This document shows, piece by piece, positions 45,307 to 56,300 of a stretch of DNA of 64,000 nucleotides. The DNA comes from Hortaea werneckii. Taxonomy: Eukaryota > Ascomycota > Dothideomycetes > Mycosphaerellales > Teratosphaeriaceae. Positions within the stretch are counted from its first letter, which is position 1. Every line of letters begins with the position of its first letter. The stretch is taken from NCBI GenBank assembly GCA_037044905.1, contig JBAOKB010000156.1, positions 124,001 to 188,000 on the forward strand, read 5' to 3'. A model generated the notes under the pieces. The model was not told where the DNA came from. It was given only the letters and a program-made list of their open reading frames with translations, and did no database searches. Both the position numbers and the translations under genes were made by a program.

Positions 45307-46513
45307 ATGGGTGCAGGGCACGCACCCGGTCAAGCCGTCACAGGCGCGACGGTCGCCTTTACGGTTCTGGCTGGACTTGCGACGATTATGCGATTGTTCA
45401 CACGACTGCATATCGTTCACACAGCTGGGATTGACGATGTTTCTATTATAATTGCTATGGTAGGCAGAATGCTCTGCGGCACAGCCATGAATGATCAATG
45501 ACTGATTTCTTGCAAGTGTCTTTCCGTCGTTCTCACCGCAACAATGGTCAAACAAGTCACCTATGGCATTGGCGATCACTACAATGACCTCAACCATGCC
45601 AACCAGATCCATGTACTACAGTGGATGTGGGCGTCCATCTGGGTGTATTACCTCGCCCTTGGAGCTGCGAAGTGCTCTATCATTCTCCAATACCTGCGAA
45701 TCTTCCCCCACAAGAAGTTTCGGCTGGCGTGTCACATTTTGCTCGCTTTGATTGGAGTATACACCACCTGGACCTTCTTTAGCTCTCTGCTCGCCTGCAT
45801 TCCGGTGGCATCATTCTGGGACAAGTCCATCGAAGGCCATTGTCTGGCCCGTTTGCCTGTCTGGTTTACGAATGCCGCTTTGAACATCATTACCGACATA
45901 GCCACCGTTGTGATACCATTACCGGTACTAAAAGGCCTTCAATTGCCGAAGAGGCAGAAGATCGCCTTGATGGTTGTCTTCGGTTTGGGAGGAATGTAAG
46001 TATTGATAGCGAATGGTCTTTCAACGATGTCGCTGCTGACGCTGACACGGTAATAGTACTTGCATCGTTTCGATCCTCCGACTTCAATCATTGTACGCCA
46101 TCTCAATCGCTGAGGACGTTACTTGGGAGAACCCCATGGCTGCCATCTGGTCCTCGATTGAGGTCAACGTGGGCATCCTTTGCTCGTGCATCCCAACGCT
46201 GAAGGGATGCGTCAATCGAGTCTTCCCCCGTTTCTTCAAGGATCGAAGCATAGGTCGCCCGAGCGTACCGGATACTATTGAGTTAACCCCTGGCGGAGCT
46301 GGAAAACATTTTGCTATGGCCAGCCGCAACCATGACTCAAAGCCCCGAGGCAGAGCTACTCAAGGTGGAAGAGAAGCAGACGAGGGGATCCAAGTCGTCA
46401 CTGTAATGGAGCAGGAAGTTGAAGATCGGAGTCGACGAGAAGACGACTCTTCTTCGGCGGAGTCGGACAGTGTACGGAAGCTGGTATTGCAGAGGCCGGG
46501 AAATGACACATAA
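45307..46513 (+). CDS. Fungal rhodopsin-domain (Pth11-like) integral membrane protein (3 exons)
   Basis: Multi-pass membrane protein of the large Pezizomycotina family with a rhodopsin-like domain, some members of which resemble Pth11 surface-sensing receptors. Exons 45307-45459, 45517-45995 and 46057-46513 join to exactly 363 codons (362 aa). Family hallmarks are VTYGIGDHYNDL, WASIWVYYLALGAAKCSIILQYLRIFP and IPVASFWDKSIEGHC, followed by ALNIITDIATVVIPLPVL and LPKRQKIALMVVFGLGG. The last exon has ILRLQSLYAI, then ENPMAAIWSSIEVNVGILCSCIPTL. A charged cytosolic tail follows. There is no CFEM domain before the first helix. Introns start GTAGGC and GTAAGT. The ligand is unknown; these genes often lie in variable loci. 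Confidence 0.9.
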
Positions 46514-46619
46514 CATGGTTTACTATACGACTATCCTTTCGATAATGCGATAAACGAGTAATTTCTCCGCATCCCTCGACCACAAGTACGTGCAACAGAG
46601 CCGGTCGTGAAACCCGACA

Positions 46620-47066
46620 TCATCTTCGCAAAGATGTGACGAATGTCCCTTTGCTCATGGTCGGCGGTCCTGCAATCAGATTCTCATCCGTCATGGACTT
46701 GAAGAACTCCTGGTAGTGCTCAGATGCTTCGTGGCGGTCCATCGCGGCTTGTGATGCGTACCTGGTCGAGCGTCAGTATCTCAAACAGCTTCTCTTCACA
46801 GAATACCATGAGTGCCAGGGCAGAACGACACTGGCTTACTTTTCGACCATCGAAAGCTGGACGCCATCTTCGCTTGCACATTCGTATAAGGAGAATTCTA
46901 GAGTGTCCGGTTCGTTGTCACGGATCCATTCTATTGCTTCCGAGATGACTTCTTTCAACTTCGAGCGTGTCAGTCGATGAGATCATTCGGCTGGTCCATG
47001 GGCTCTTACTCTTTCCAGCTTCCCTGGATTGGGCTTTACAATCGCAACGATGGAAACTTCCGAAGA
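46620..47066 (-). CDS. Antibiotic-biosynthesis-monooxygenase (ABM) domain protein, 5' end unresolved
   Basis: Small dimeric ferredoxin-like fold protein. Three pieces splice cleanly: about 47066-47010 (EVSIVAIVKPNPGKLER; donor GTAAGA), 46958-46840 (LKEVISEAIEWIRDNEPDT, LEFSLYECASEDGVQLSMVE; donor GTAAGC) and 46761-46620 (YASQAAMDRHEASEHYQEFF to the stop). This matches the ABM pattern of an N-terminal strand, amphipathic helix, central strands and a final helix (HEASEHYQEFF). Pieces B and C fit in phase. No ATG precedes piece A in frame, so an upstream exon is expected between 47067 and 47720. A minus-strand ORF there (47713-47351) containing MVQVVAQVVEAPDGDR is a possible source. The substrate cannot be inferred. 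Confidence 0.68.
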
Positions 47067-47789
47067 GCTCAGGATGAATTTAAATGGCGAATGGTAGGGA
47101 AAGAGGTTGTTAACAACAGTTTATACAGCCCTGTGGATGCACTTGGTGCTCTACGGCAGATATTTATACTTGTCATAGCCGGACTGAGAAGCTACATGCC
47201 TATATCCGCGTCCCTCGATAAGCTTTTGCATTGTTGCTTTCCCCGACGTGGTAGTGTGAAGGTACGGTAGCGCCGGATATCCACGGCCATTTGCTTGTGG
47301 TATGTCCGGTCAATTGACGTATCGCTGGGAGGTGAATACAGCATCAGACGTCAGTAGAAAATGTGCACAAACGCTGTCAAGATCATCACCTTACGATCGC
47401 CATCAGGGGCTTCCACAACTTGTGCCACGACTTGTACCATTATACTTCCTGACGTAGCCGTAGGGTCGACAGTGTTGTAAGCTGCCCAGGTGTAGCTGTG
47501 CGTGACGGCCCTTGCAGCAGAGAGAAACTGAGTTTGACATCCGCTAGCGGCCGTCTCTGGCGAACCAATGTAGAGAGCAGAAGCTCCGAAGCTGCTCGCG
47601 TCACCTCTGGAGCCTCGCGCGGGAACAACGTCGTTGCCATCACTTCGCAGCGCATACTCTGTAATACAACAGACGACGAGACCAGCATCAACAGTTGCCA
47701 AGTTGGACATCAATCACGAGCTTCCCGACCCCCTGATCATCGACCATTATCTGCCCTCGTCCTCAATCAGCCACCACACTTAGGCCACC
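47067..47789. other. Upstream region of PRE7 and possible 5' exon of ABM gene
   Basis: Carries the PRE7 promoter. A minus-strand open frame (47713-47351) may include the missing first exon of the ABM gene, but I could not link it with a convincing splice. Confidence 0.4.
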
Positions 47790-48575
47790 ATGGCCGCTCA
47801 CGTCCTCCACAGTGAACAACCCGCTTTCTCCTTCCAACAAGCACCGCAAACCGCCGCCGGCCAACCAACACAACACTCCTTCTACCCATACACTGACAAC
47901 GGCGGCTCCACTCTGGGCATCAGCGGCGACGGCTTCACCATCCTCGCGGGCGACACCCGTCTCACATCTGGCTACAACATCCTCACTCGGTACGCACCCA
48001 AGCTCTTCCGCATCGGCGGCCATGGACCGGAACACGAGGGCAGCAAGATCGTGCTGAGCGTGGTAGGCTTCGCGGCCGACGGCCGAGCACTGCAGGAGCG
48101 CCTAGACACCGTGTGCAAGATGTACCAGTACCAGCACGGCAAGGAGATCTCGGTGCACGCCTGCGCGCAGAGGTTGAGCCACATCCTCTACAACAAGCGC
48201 TTCTTCCCATACTACGTGCAGGCCATCCTCGGCGGCATCGACGAGGAGGGCCAGGGAGCGCTGTACTCCTACGACCCCGTGGGGAGCTATGAAAGGGAGT
48301 ACTGTCGCGCGGCTGGTGCGGCCAGCAGCTTGATCATGCCTTTTCTTGACAACCAGGTCAACTTGAAGAACATGTACGAGCCGGGTAGCGTGCAGGGGCT
48401 GGAGAAGAAGCAGCTGGTGCCGAAGCCGTTGGACAGGCAAACGACGGAGCAGTTGGTTCGCGATGCGTTTTCCAGTGCGGTCGAGAGACATATCGAGGTT
48501 GGTGATGGGTTGCAGATGATGGTCATTACGAAGAATGGGATTGAAGAGGTGTACAACCCGCTGAAAAGGGATTAG
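47790..48575 (+). CDS. PRE7: 20S proteasome subunit beta-6 (Pre7/PSMB1)
   Basis: Non-catalytic beta subunit of the 20S proteasome core. The intact single-exon ORF is 261 aa. After a 30-residue propeptide-like leader come FYPYTDNGGSTLGISGDGFT and ILAGDTRLTSGYNILTRYAPK, the beta-6 signature. The NTN-hydrolase fold continues through QRLSHILYNKRFFPYYVQAI, ALYSYDPVGSYEREYCRAAG and LEKKQLVPKPLDRQTTEQLV. The residue pattern around the mature N-terminus does not provide the catalytic Thr-1 after Gly seen in beta-1, -2 and -5, in keeping with an inactive subunit. Start context accATGGC is strong. Confidence 0.95.
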   Translation: MAAHVLHSEQPAFSFQQAPQTAAGQPTQHSFYPYTDNGGSTLGISGDGFTILAGDTRLTSGYNILTRYAPKLFRIGGHGPEHEGSKIVLSVVGFAADGRALQERLDTVCKMYQYQHGKEISVHACAQRLSHILYNKRFFPYYVQAILGGIDEEGQGALYSYDPVGSYEREYCRAAGAASSLIMPFLDNQVNLKNMYEPGSVQGLEKKQLVPKPLDRQTTEQLVRDAFSSAVERHIEVGDGLQMMVITKNGIEEVYNPLKRD

Positions 48576-49097
48576 ATGATGATGATGGGGCAGAGGGATG
48601 GGGGTCTCAAGTAGCTTGGGAGATGCGGTGTACTGCTGCATTAAGCATTCGAGGGCCGCGCACGCAAGAGCTTGCTTTGGCCTTGGTCAGATACAGCCAT
48701 CTTCACTGATGAGATCCAAGTAACGTGCACTAGACAAGCGAACTCATGTACAATTATAACAAGCAACGACATTAAGCATTTAGAAGATGGTTGGTGGTTA
48801 TTGATCTCCCTTTCCATTTTGGTGTTCGTGACCACTTCTATCGGCCCTCAAAGAAAATAATGGACTCTTTTGGAATGAAAAAGGAAGCATGCAATTTTCG
48901 TCATTTCGTCCTCACTATCACTATAAAATATCCTGCGCCCTAACGCCACGCTGAAAGCCCAAAATCAAGACGGCACACCACAAGGTCGTTGTGGCGCTGG
49001 GCATCTAAGGGCTGAAACTTTTTCAATCCCGGCTCTGTGGCTGCTAAGTCCATATACCACATTTTATTGCTCTGTCCCAACCCATCCCAAAAGGAAA
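48576..49097. other. Convergent intergenic region
   Basis: Between the stop codons of PRE7 and PNO1; expected 3' UTRs only. Confidence 0.6.
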
Positions 49098-49871
49098 CTA
49101 AAACCTCTCCTTCATCCGCGCGCTGACAGTACGGAGATTGCCGTATACCTTTCCAGGCGGCGAGCCGAGAATCAAGCTGACCACAGCCTCTCTCGCCACA
49201 TGAATGTTCTTAAATCCGCCAAGGATATGGACCTTCTGATCAGCGAGCACGATTCTCGTCCGGCTCGCATTCTCAATCGCGAACTTCGTCTTGCCGTCTT
49301 TCCCCGCTATCCGTCCCACCGCGCGACCCAAGTGCTCACCGTTCAGCTGCTTCACGTCCTTGATCTCGAAGGACTGGATGTACAGGTCGTCGAGCCGCAG
49401 GAGGGCGATAGCATCGTCGAGGTCGAACCCGAGACAGAAGGCTTCGATGAAATCGGCGCCTTTCTGGATCGCGCCGTTGTCGGCCGTGTGTGGGGAGGTG
49501 CGCAGTTCGACCGCCTTCTTGGCTAGGTTCATGCGGACCTGGAGCTGGAGGTGCTCGACGAGCGGCGGGTAGATCTTGGACCAGTTTGCTTTCAGCGGCG
49601 ACATTCGATGCGGTGGCACCCGGACCTTGCGCTCTTCCATGCGGTGGATGGTTTTTGTTTGGGCTTCCGGGGCGAAGAGCGGGGCGGATGTTGATGCGTC
49701 CATGTCGACATCGCCCTCGGCGGTCTGGTCTGTGGGGTCCGCGGAGGTGGGTGCGGAAGTTGTGATGAGGAGGTCGTCGTTGGTGTCTACTGCTGACTGT
49801 GGTGCATCGTGGATGGTTTCTTCGGTTGCGAGAGGCGAGGCGGCGCGTTGAAGTGCAGTGGGCGCTGGCAT
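49098..49871 (-). CDS. PNO1: KH-domain ribosome assembly factor Pno1/Dim2/Rrp20
   Basis: Nucleolar and pre-40S factor that binds near the 3' end of 18S rRNA, works with Nob1 and recruits the dimethylase Dim1. Start chosen at ATG 49871 (MPAPTALQRAASPL), since upstream codons lack family similarity; length 257 aa, normal. The N-terminal third is acidic and disordered. Then VRVPPHRMSPLKANWSKIYP leads into the KH-like region FCLGFDLDDAIALLRLDDLY. The second KH domain carries GEHLGRAVGRIAGKDGKTKF and SRTRIVLADQKVHILGGF, and the protein ends LRTVSARMKERF, all characteristic of Pno1. Frame intact. Confidence 0.95.
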   Translation of the reverse strand: MPAPTALQRAASPLATEETIHDAPQSAVDTNDDLLITTSAPTSADPTDQTAEGDVDMDASTSAPLFAPEAQTKTIHRMEERKVRVPPHRMSPLKANWSKIYPPLVEHLQLQVRMNLAKKAVELRTSPHTADNGAIQKGADFIEAFCLGFDLDDAIALLRLDDLYIQSFEIKDVKQLNGEHLGRAVGRIAGKDGKTKFAIENASRTRIVLADQKVHILGGFKNIHVAREAVVSLILGSPPGKVYGNLRTVSARMKERF

Positions 49872-50244
49872 GGTGATATCTTTCGTGCGCGTGTTAGGTC
49901 GGGGACTTGGCAGTCGTTTGGTTTTCTGACTTTCAGGTGGCGCTCGAACAATGGTGGTTGATCGGATGTGTAAAAGGTGTATGTCTTTTCCCGTTCTGAG
50001 TTTCTGCTGTCTGATGAATCTCCAGTAAATTTCCTGCCAAGGTTTTGTCCGCCGGAAATAAGCCAGCGCTGCGAGCCTTTTCTCCGTGGCTTGTGAAAGA
50101 CGGCCCAAGCGTCATCGATGAACTCTCGCGGGCCTGGCCCTCTTCATTTTCACATTTCATCACACTCGCGACCTTTGACGACATCCTCTGGAGCAGCTGG
50201 CAGCGGAGGGTAGTGGGAAAGAGCAGGATGCGCCTTTGACAATA
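49872..50244. other. Divergent promoter of PNO1 and MDM31
   Basis: 373 bp between the two start codons. No further feature recognised. Confidence 0.6.
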
Positions 50245-52425
50245 ATGCGTCACCATGTCGCGGCGATTGGAGCGCGAGGATTGATACAATACACTTGCTT
50301 TTTGCGGGCGACGCCCACTCGAAGCCTCACACAGGTATCGCGAGCATCACTCGTGCAAAGGAGAGCCAGTTCGCTCGCTACTAGAGCATTCGTTCATGAT
50401 GCCCGTGCGTGGCGACATGGCTCACCGGACCATGCGTCTTTCGGATGGACTGGACAGACGGCGCCTGTGAGCACGCGCCTAGGATTGAGACGAGCGTCCT
50501 TCAGTACCCAAGGATTGTTTCCGAGGCCGACACATACGACGACCTGGGCTGTTGCAAAGACTCAACAGCGGTGGAAGAGTGGCCTTCCGACGCAGGACAA
50601 GGATGCCCTCAAGAGCGACACAAGACGAGCAGCAGAAGGATCGGCCTCAGGCGGAAAGCAGCCGCCGGACAGCACTAGCACTAGCAGTAACTACCACCTA
50701 CTAGACCGTCTTCCACACCTACATCGGCCCACGAAGGAGGAACTCTTATCTGCCGCAACAGGCTTCTGGCATCGCCTGCAAATCCGCTTCAAATGGCTCA
50801 CAATCCGCTCAGCGCGACCTTTCAACAGCGAGGAAATCTTCGCTTTCTTGTCCTGGATCTTCTGGGGCCACGTATTATGGATCGTGGTTGGAACGACTAC
50901 GTTCGTATCGCTGGCCATATGGGCCATCAATACCGTCTTTGCACAAGAAACTCTGGCTGGTTGGGTTGGAAACTACCTTACCAAGAGCAGCGGCGTTACC
51001 ATTGTCTTCGAAAACGCCATTGTACCCACGTGGAGAGACGGTGTCATCACATTCAACAATGTGTTCTTGTCGCGGCGACCAGGTCAAGGCCGGGACAAGC
51101 GCGCCCGCTCAGTTTCTAAGGGTTCATCCACCACCGCCGCCGCTGCTGCCGCAGAAGCGGTGAACCTGAGCAAGGACGCCACAACCACGAATGCTTCCGA
51201 CGCTGACCCTGAGGATGATGGGAATTACACCCAATTCGACGTCACTATTCGCACAGTGGATGTCACTCTATCCTTTACGAAGTGGTTCAATGGGCATGGT
51301 CTCCTCTCTTCGGTTTCCGTACATGGTGTTCGCGGCATGCTCGACCGCACCATGTCCAGTCACCATCTCCGGACGAGCCTTTGCCAGATCCAAAAAGTTA
51401 TCGGCATGAACATCATATTGGCGATTTTGAGATTGATGGCTTCAAAATGGAAGACGTTCCTCCTGACTGTGCATCAACCAGGTGGTTTTAGACCATTTAC
51501 AGTGAGCGTGTTCAATTGCGAGCTGCCAAGGTTGAGAAAACAGTGGCTATTCTACGACTTTTTATCTGCGAATAATATGAGCGGAAGCTTCGACAACTCT
51601 CTCTTCACCATTCATCCGAGGCAAGTGCATGGAATTACGGGAATGGCTCTGGGTTCAGCAGAGCAGAGTTCACAAATGTTACATGGCGACGTGGAGGATG
51701 CGGGACAGTGGAAGAAGCACAGCAGACTGAGGATCGATGGGTTGAAGATTGATCACCTCAACCGCGGCGTTGAAGGGCCGTTTAGCTGGATTCAAGAGGG
51801 TAATGTGGACATTGTGGCTGATGTCATGATTCCAAACGATGAAGACGGGAGCATCGCAAAGGTTATGAGCGACTTTTATGATCGCATGGAAGCGACCGTG
51901 ACGCAGAACACGGGGATGGGGTATGCCGAGTCAAAGCGGCCGTGGGCCGGAGATAACGTGATACGCCATACCGTCGACGAAGACACAGGCGAGCACCAGT
52001 ACAACCAGCAAAGCGCTCCAAAGCAGTCTGTCGTTCAAACATCCGCAGAGGAAGACAACCGCTTCCTCATCCTCGACCTCCGCGTCCAGCTCAACGACGT
52101 CCGGGCCTCTGTCCCGCTCTTTCCAAAGGAGTTCTCTTACATCAATACCGCCCTCATCCACCCCATCACCTCCTACATCAACTCGCGCCACACCTTCATC
52201 CCGATCAACTGCCGCATCGTCAAGCGCCAGTCCGAGTTCGACGGCTCCTGGACCATCTTCGACTCAGGCCTCCTCGACGACCTTTCGCGCGAGGTGTACG
52301 AGGCATTCGTCCGGGATATCTACGACCAGCGACAGCAGCGACGCCGGATGAAGAAGGTAGGTGGCTGGGTCGTCAAGGTCGCCGCGCAGGCGCTTTTCCT
52401 GGGATTGGCTGGTCAGCTGGCCTAA
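50245..52425 (+). CDS. MDM31: Mitochondrial inner-membrane distribution protein Mdm31 (Mdm31/32 family), internal out-of-frame stretch
   Basis: Inner-membrane protein required for mitochondrial morphology and lipid homeostasis. ATG 50245 opens an Arg/Ser-rich presequence (MRHHVAAIGARGLIQ). The conserved region begins about residue 165 (GFWHRLQIRFKWLTIRSARP, then FNSEEIFAFLSWIFWGHVLW) with a membrane helix at about 205-230. NYTQFDVTIRTVDVTLSFTK and VHGVRGMLDRT are family motifs. The ORF looks intact at 726 aa, but between about 51350 and 51457 the family sequence lies one frame over (SYRHEHHIGDFEIDGFKMED), so one base seems missing at 51350 and one extra near 51457. About 36 residues of the naive translation are therefore wrong. 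After that, LLTVHQPGGFRPFTVSVFNC resumes the conserved core. The C-terminal membrane segment is AAQALFLGLAGQLA. Confidence 0.93.
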   Translation: MRHHVAAIGARGLIQYTCFLRATPTRSLTQVSRASLVQRRASSLATRAFVHDARAWRHGSPDHASFGWTGQTAPVSTRLGLRRASFSTQGLFPRPTHTTTWAVAKTQQRWKSGLPTQDKDALKSDTRRAAEGSASGGKQPPDSTSTSSNYHLLDRLPHLHRPTKEELLSAATGFWHRLQIRFKWLTIRSARPFNSEEIFAFLSWIFWGHVLWIVVGTTTFVSLAIWAINTVFAQETLAGWVGNYLTKSSGVTIVFENAIVPTWRDGVITFNNVFLSRRPGQGRDKRARSVSKGSSTTAAAAAAEAVNLSKDATTTNASDADPEDDGNYTQFDVTIRTVDVTLSFTKWFNGHGLLSSVSVHGVRGMLDRTMSSHHLRTSLCQIQKVIGMNIILAILRLMASKWKTFLLTVHQPGGFRPFTVSVFNCELPRLRKQWLFYDFLSANNMSGSFDNSLFTIHPRQVHGITGMALGSAEQSSQMLHGDVEDAGQWKKHSRLRIDGLKIDHLNRGVEGPFSWIQEGNVDIVADVMIPNDEDGSIAKVMSDFYDRMEATVTQNTGMGYAESKRPWAGDNVIRHTVDEDTGEHQYNQQSAPKQSVVQTSAEEDNRFLILDLRVQLNDVRASVPLFPKEFSYINTALIHPITSYINSRHTFIPINCRIVKRQSEFDGSWTIFDSGLLDDLSREVYEAFVRDIYDQRQQRRRMKKVGGWVVKVAAQALFLGLAGQLA

Positions 52426-53312
52426 ATTTCCCACGTCCGAAGACCACGATGACTGGAACACCCGCTCCTACGCTTCTCTGAAGCAGCTTCTGGAAGCAAG
52501 AAGCACCTATTGATTTTTATTATTGGAACTTGTGTGTATCGATGTGGGCATAGCGAGGCGTTAAGTGATGGTTTTGGGCAATCTTTATTTAGCTTCCTGC
52601 TTCCTATCCAACCGGCGTTTTATATGGAAAGGGCTACCAAGCAGCCGCAGGGTGCTTGAACCGGGTTGGCTTTCCTAAAGGAGGGCGCAGTGATGGAGTC
52701 CACCTGAGCTGTTTTTCTACGGATTTGGGAGGGAAGGAAAGGGAAGGGAAAAAGAGGATGCTAATGTGTACATGCGGGTGCCATCAACGCTGCGATGACC
52801 AAGAGTTTGTATTCATTAGTCTTGTATTTTTTTTTTTTTTTTTTGGGGAGAGACTTTTCAACCTTTCCTCCCTCTCTCTCAAGAAAGTTATGGCGCTCGA
52901 GCCGACTGCCGTTGAAGTCCCGTTCCCTACTGCTTCATTTGCAAGACTTCCGCGCTACGCGCACACTGCGACAAGGTCATTGTTATGGAGTGGTGATGAA
53001 ACGAGAGCAATGAAGATGTCGCACGGCCACGGGAAGATGCCGCTGCCAGCCCTTGAAATTCGACTTCATAAGATTTCATTGCATTCATATACTTCTCTTT
53101 TACCGCTAATGCGCCCCACAAAAACGACAAAAACCGTAACGACGAATCCAATCGCAAAGAAATGCTGAAGCATCAAAAATGAACCGCCGCTAGAAGAACA
53201 TCCACCAGATGCGCAAACCCTCCTCCCCCATCCCCAACAGAACTCTCATCATTCCCGCCGCCAAGCCCTCCTATCCAAGTCCCCTCTGATCCACATCTCA
53301 AGAAACAAACGC
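52426..53312. other. Convergent intergenic region with a T-run
   Basis: Contains a long T-run near 52829-52845. No gene recognised; 3' UTRs of MDM31 and the phosphatase gene are expected. Confidence 0.5.
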
Positions 53313-56300
53313 TCACCGGCCATACTCCAGACTCGGCACCACAACGGGTCCATACTTCATCGGCATGCCGCCATAGACCCCACCGACATCGCCCTGGACC
53401 ATGAAATCCGCCGCGAGGCTCAACCGGCCACTGCCACCCCTCACTTGCGCGGGGTTCGGCGTGACGGTCCCGAACGCCCCCTGCACTAATTCAGGATCGT
53501 ACGCGACGCAGGCGAGGTAGTTCCGGCGGGCCATGAGGCGGCGGTGCTCGCGCGGCTTGCCGTCCACGTCCGCGGCGAAGATCTCCATCATGTCTTCCTT
53601 GGTGTCGGTGGGCACGGACGGGGTAGAGCGGTGGCCGTTGGCGGGGACGTACAGGGGTTTGGAGCTCGAGTGCAGCATGCGCAGGACGTAGGAGGGCTGC
53701 GGGGCGTTGACGATGGAGGAGGTGATGAGCTGGTACATGGTTTTGTGGTCCGGAGGGGTGGGAGGGGTCGTGTACGAGGCCGGCGCCGCACACGTTGACG
53801 GAGCCTGAGAGGAAGGTCATGCGGAGGGATTTGTTGTACGAGATTCCCTGGAGGGTGCGGATGATGTAGGTGCGTTCTAGGTCCTGTGCGCAAGAAGAAA
53901 ATGGGGTCAGCGTCCATTCTTTGGGTCTCTTGTCTTGCTGGTTGAGGACGGTAACCAATGTCCATCAATTCGAGATGGAGGGAAGGGGATCAAGCATACC
54001 TTACTCTCATGCACCCACAGATCCCTCACCTCATCTAAGACCTCGACCTCACCAAAAGGACTCAGAATCCCGCCCATCAAGCCCGACTTCCCCACTGCCC
54101 TCTTCACTCCTTCAAACCCCCCGTCACGACCCCTTTGGCACCCACCACGCCTGCAACACCCCCTGCCATCTTCCCCAACATGTTGAAACCCCCCGTGACC
54201 ATCTTTCTTGCCCGTAGTCGCCACATGCGCAACCTGCTCAACCGAATCCAGCCGCGGATACAACAGCGGGACTGGGAACAGCCAAATACAATGCTGCACG
54301 CTCGGAGGCAACACGGCGATCTTAGGGAAGAGGCCCTGATACGTGGGCCCCGCCATAACCTGCGACGCTGTGCGCTCGCTTCGCGTATCGGGACCTACAA
54401 GGACCACGCTCGGACCGAGGTACTTGACAAAGTGCCATCCGTTGCCCGTGATGGTGAAGAGATCGATATCGTTGCTCACGGCGCGAAGGATTTCCGGGGT
54501 CGTGTGGTGCTGGAAGAGGAGATACATCTCGACTCCTAACCGGCCCAGGTTCTGGAAGACGTGGGAAGATTGGAGGTAGTCCGGGTAAGGAGCCCCAGCC
54601 ATCGAAGATGTCGTGGTCGTCTAGACAGCAGACGCTGGGGATCTGGGCCCACGCTTCCCGCACGGCGGGTTGGTCGAAGTGGCTGGTGTAGTAGTGGAAG
54701 AAGGCATGGGTGACGTCGTCCTCCATCTTCGGGGTCCAGGGCGCGAGTTTGCGATTCTCCTTCCCGGATAGCGCGGTCCATTGTTTCAGCGCGGGGATGT
54801 CTTTCCATAAACGATCGGCTGAGATTTGGCCGCCGAGGCCGACCTGGGCGTGGAACCCTCCGCATTCTGTGTGTTTGAGTAGGACATCCTTCCACATCAG
54901 ACCAACGCCGCCGAGCTTAGTACGCTCGTTGGCGGAGATGTTGAGGGCGAAGTCATTGCCAGAGTGTGCAACAAATCGCCAGGAATGCTCGTACCGACCG
55001 GCGACGAGGAATTCATAGCGGGTACATCCAAGATGGGAAGTGATGGCGTACGTCCACTTTGCCGGGCCAGCCTCGTCCATTCGGAGATCGACATCGTACC
55101 GGTAGAAGACCCAGCGCTGGTGACTACTAATAGGATGCGCCTTGAGCTGCCGTGGGTTTGGGCTGAGGTCTAGGCTCTGGTGGATGTGGATCGTTGGTGG
55201 TTGTGTGCCAGTATCACAGATCAACATGATGCTTCCCAGCCATAACCCTCTTTCAATGTCCATGTTCGTATAACGCAAGTAAGGACCAAAGTAGACGCCA
55301 TTTGCAGGCTGGATTTTATACATATCCACTCCGCTCGCTGGAGGAGGCCCTGTGAACCCCGCTGCCGTTGGGGAGGATAGGGTATTCATCGAAAAGACAC
55401 TATCAGGTCTACCATGGGAGACGCCAGGAGGGAAGGTGGCACTTTGAGGCATGGGACCAAATCCAGGAGAGGCAAGAGGCTGTTTGAATACGGATCCGAC
55501 AGGGCTAGCAAGTGGATTGGCAAATTGCGGATTGGCCATTGTGCCAGTAGGGCTCATTGGTTCTTGTCCTGCGAGGTTGAGCGGTGTGGGGCCTTTGGGG
55601 AATTCCCACTGTGTAGACTGCGTGGGCAGATGGATGTAATAGTATTGACCGGAGTTGTTGTCGAGATGTGCAATCCAGCCCTCAGGCAATGGCGGCGGGG
55701 ACGCTGGTCCTCCTGCTCCTGAGGGTCCTGGAGAAGCTGTCTGCTGGGGTGCGTTCGCATTCGCGACATTGATAGGCTGCATACCGTACGGCGCACCCTG
55801 ACCGTTTACTTGCTGCTGTTGCTGTGATATCGGCGCAGCACCAACACCAGCACCCGCCTGAGACTGAGCAGCGGGGAGCCTGTCTGCCCTCGATTCGCAA
55901 AGGCTGGATGGGCGGAGATATTGGGATCGATTGTGCTCTTGCGGTTACCTGCCTGGCCATTTGCCATCGGGCTCTGGTTGTTGGTCGCTCTAATGCCCTT
56001 CTCGTTTGGGTAAGGAGAGTGCACGCTTCCTGGAGCTGGAGGCTCGTACGCTGGAGGAGGCTCATCGTTGAGGCTCATGCCTGCCACACCCTGTTCTACA
56101 GAACCTCCGCCACCTCCTCGAGAGTGCTGGTGGTCGTGATGCGCGGCAGCAACGTCTCCTGGGTTGGCAAGAGGGTACTGCGCCTGTCCTTGCGGACTAG
56201 CAGCCACACCGGCCGGCTGGTCGCTTGGCCTGCGGATCTGATTAGGCACGCCATCACCTCTCGACCTCACTTCCTCGGTCCCTTGGAACGCTATAGGAGG

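Noticed and set aside
48102..48641. 179-codon minus-strand ORF over PRE7
   Set aside because: His/Leu/Arg-rich shadow of the conserved proteasome subunit on the + strand.
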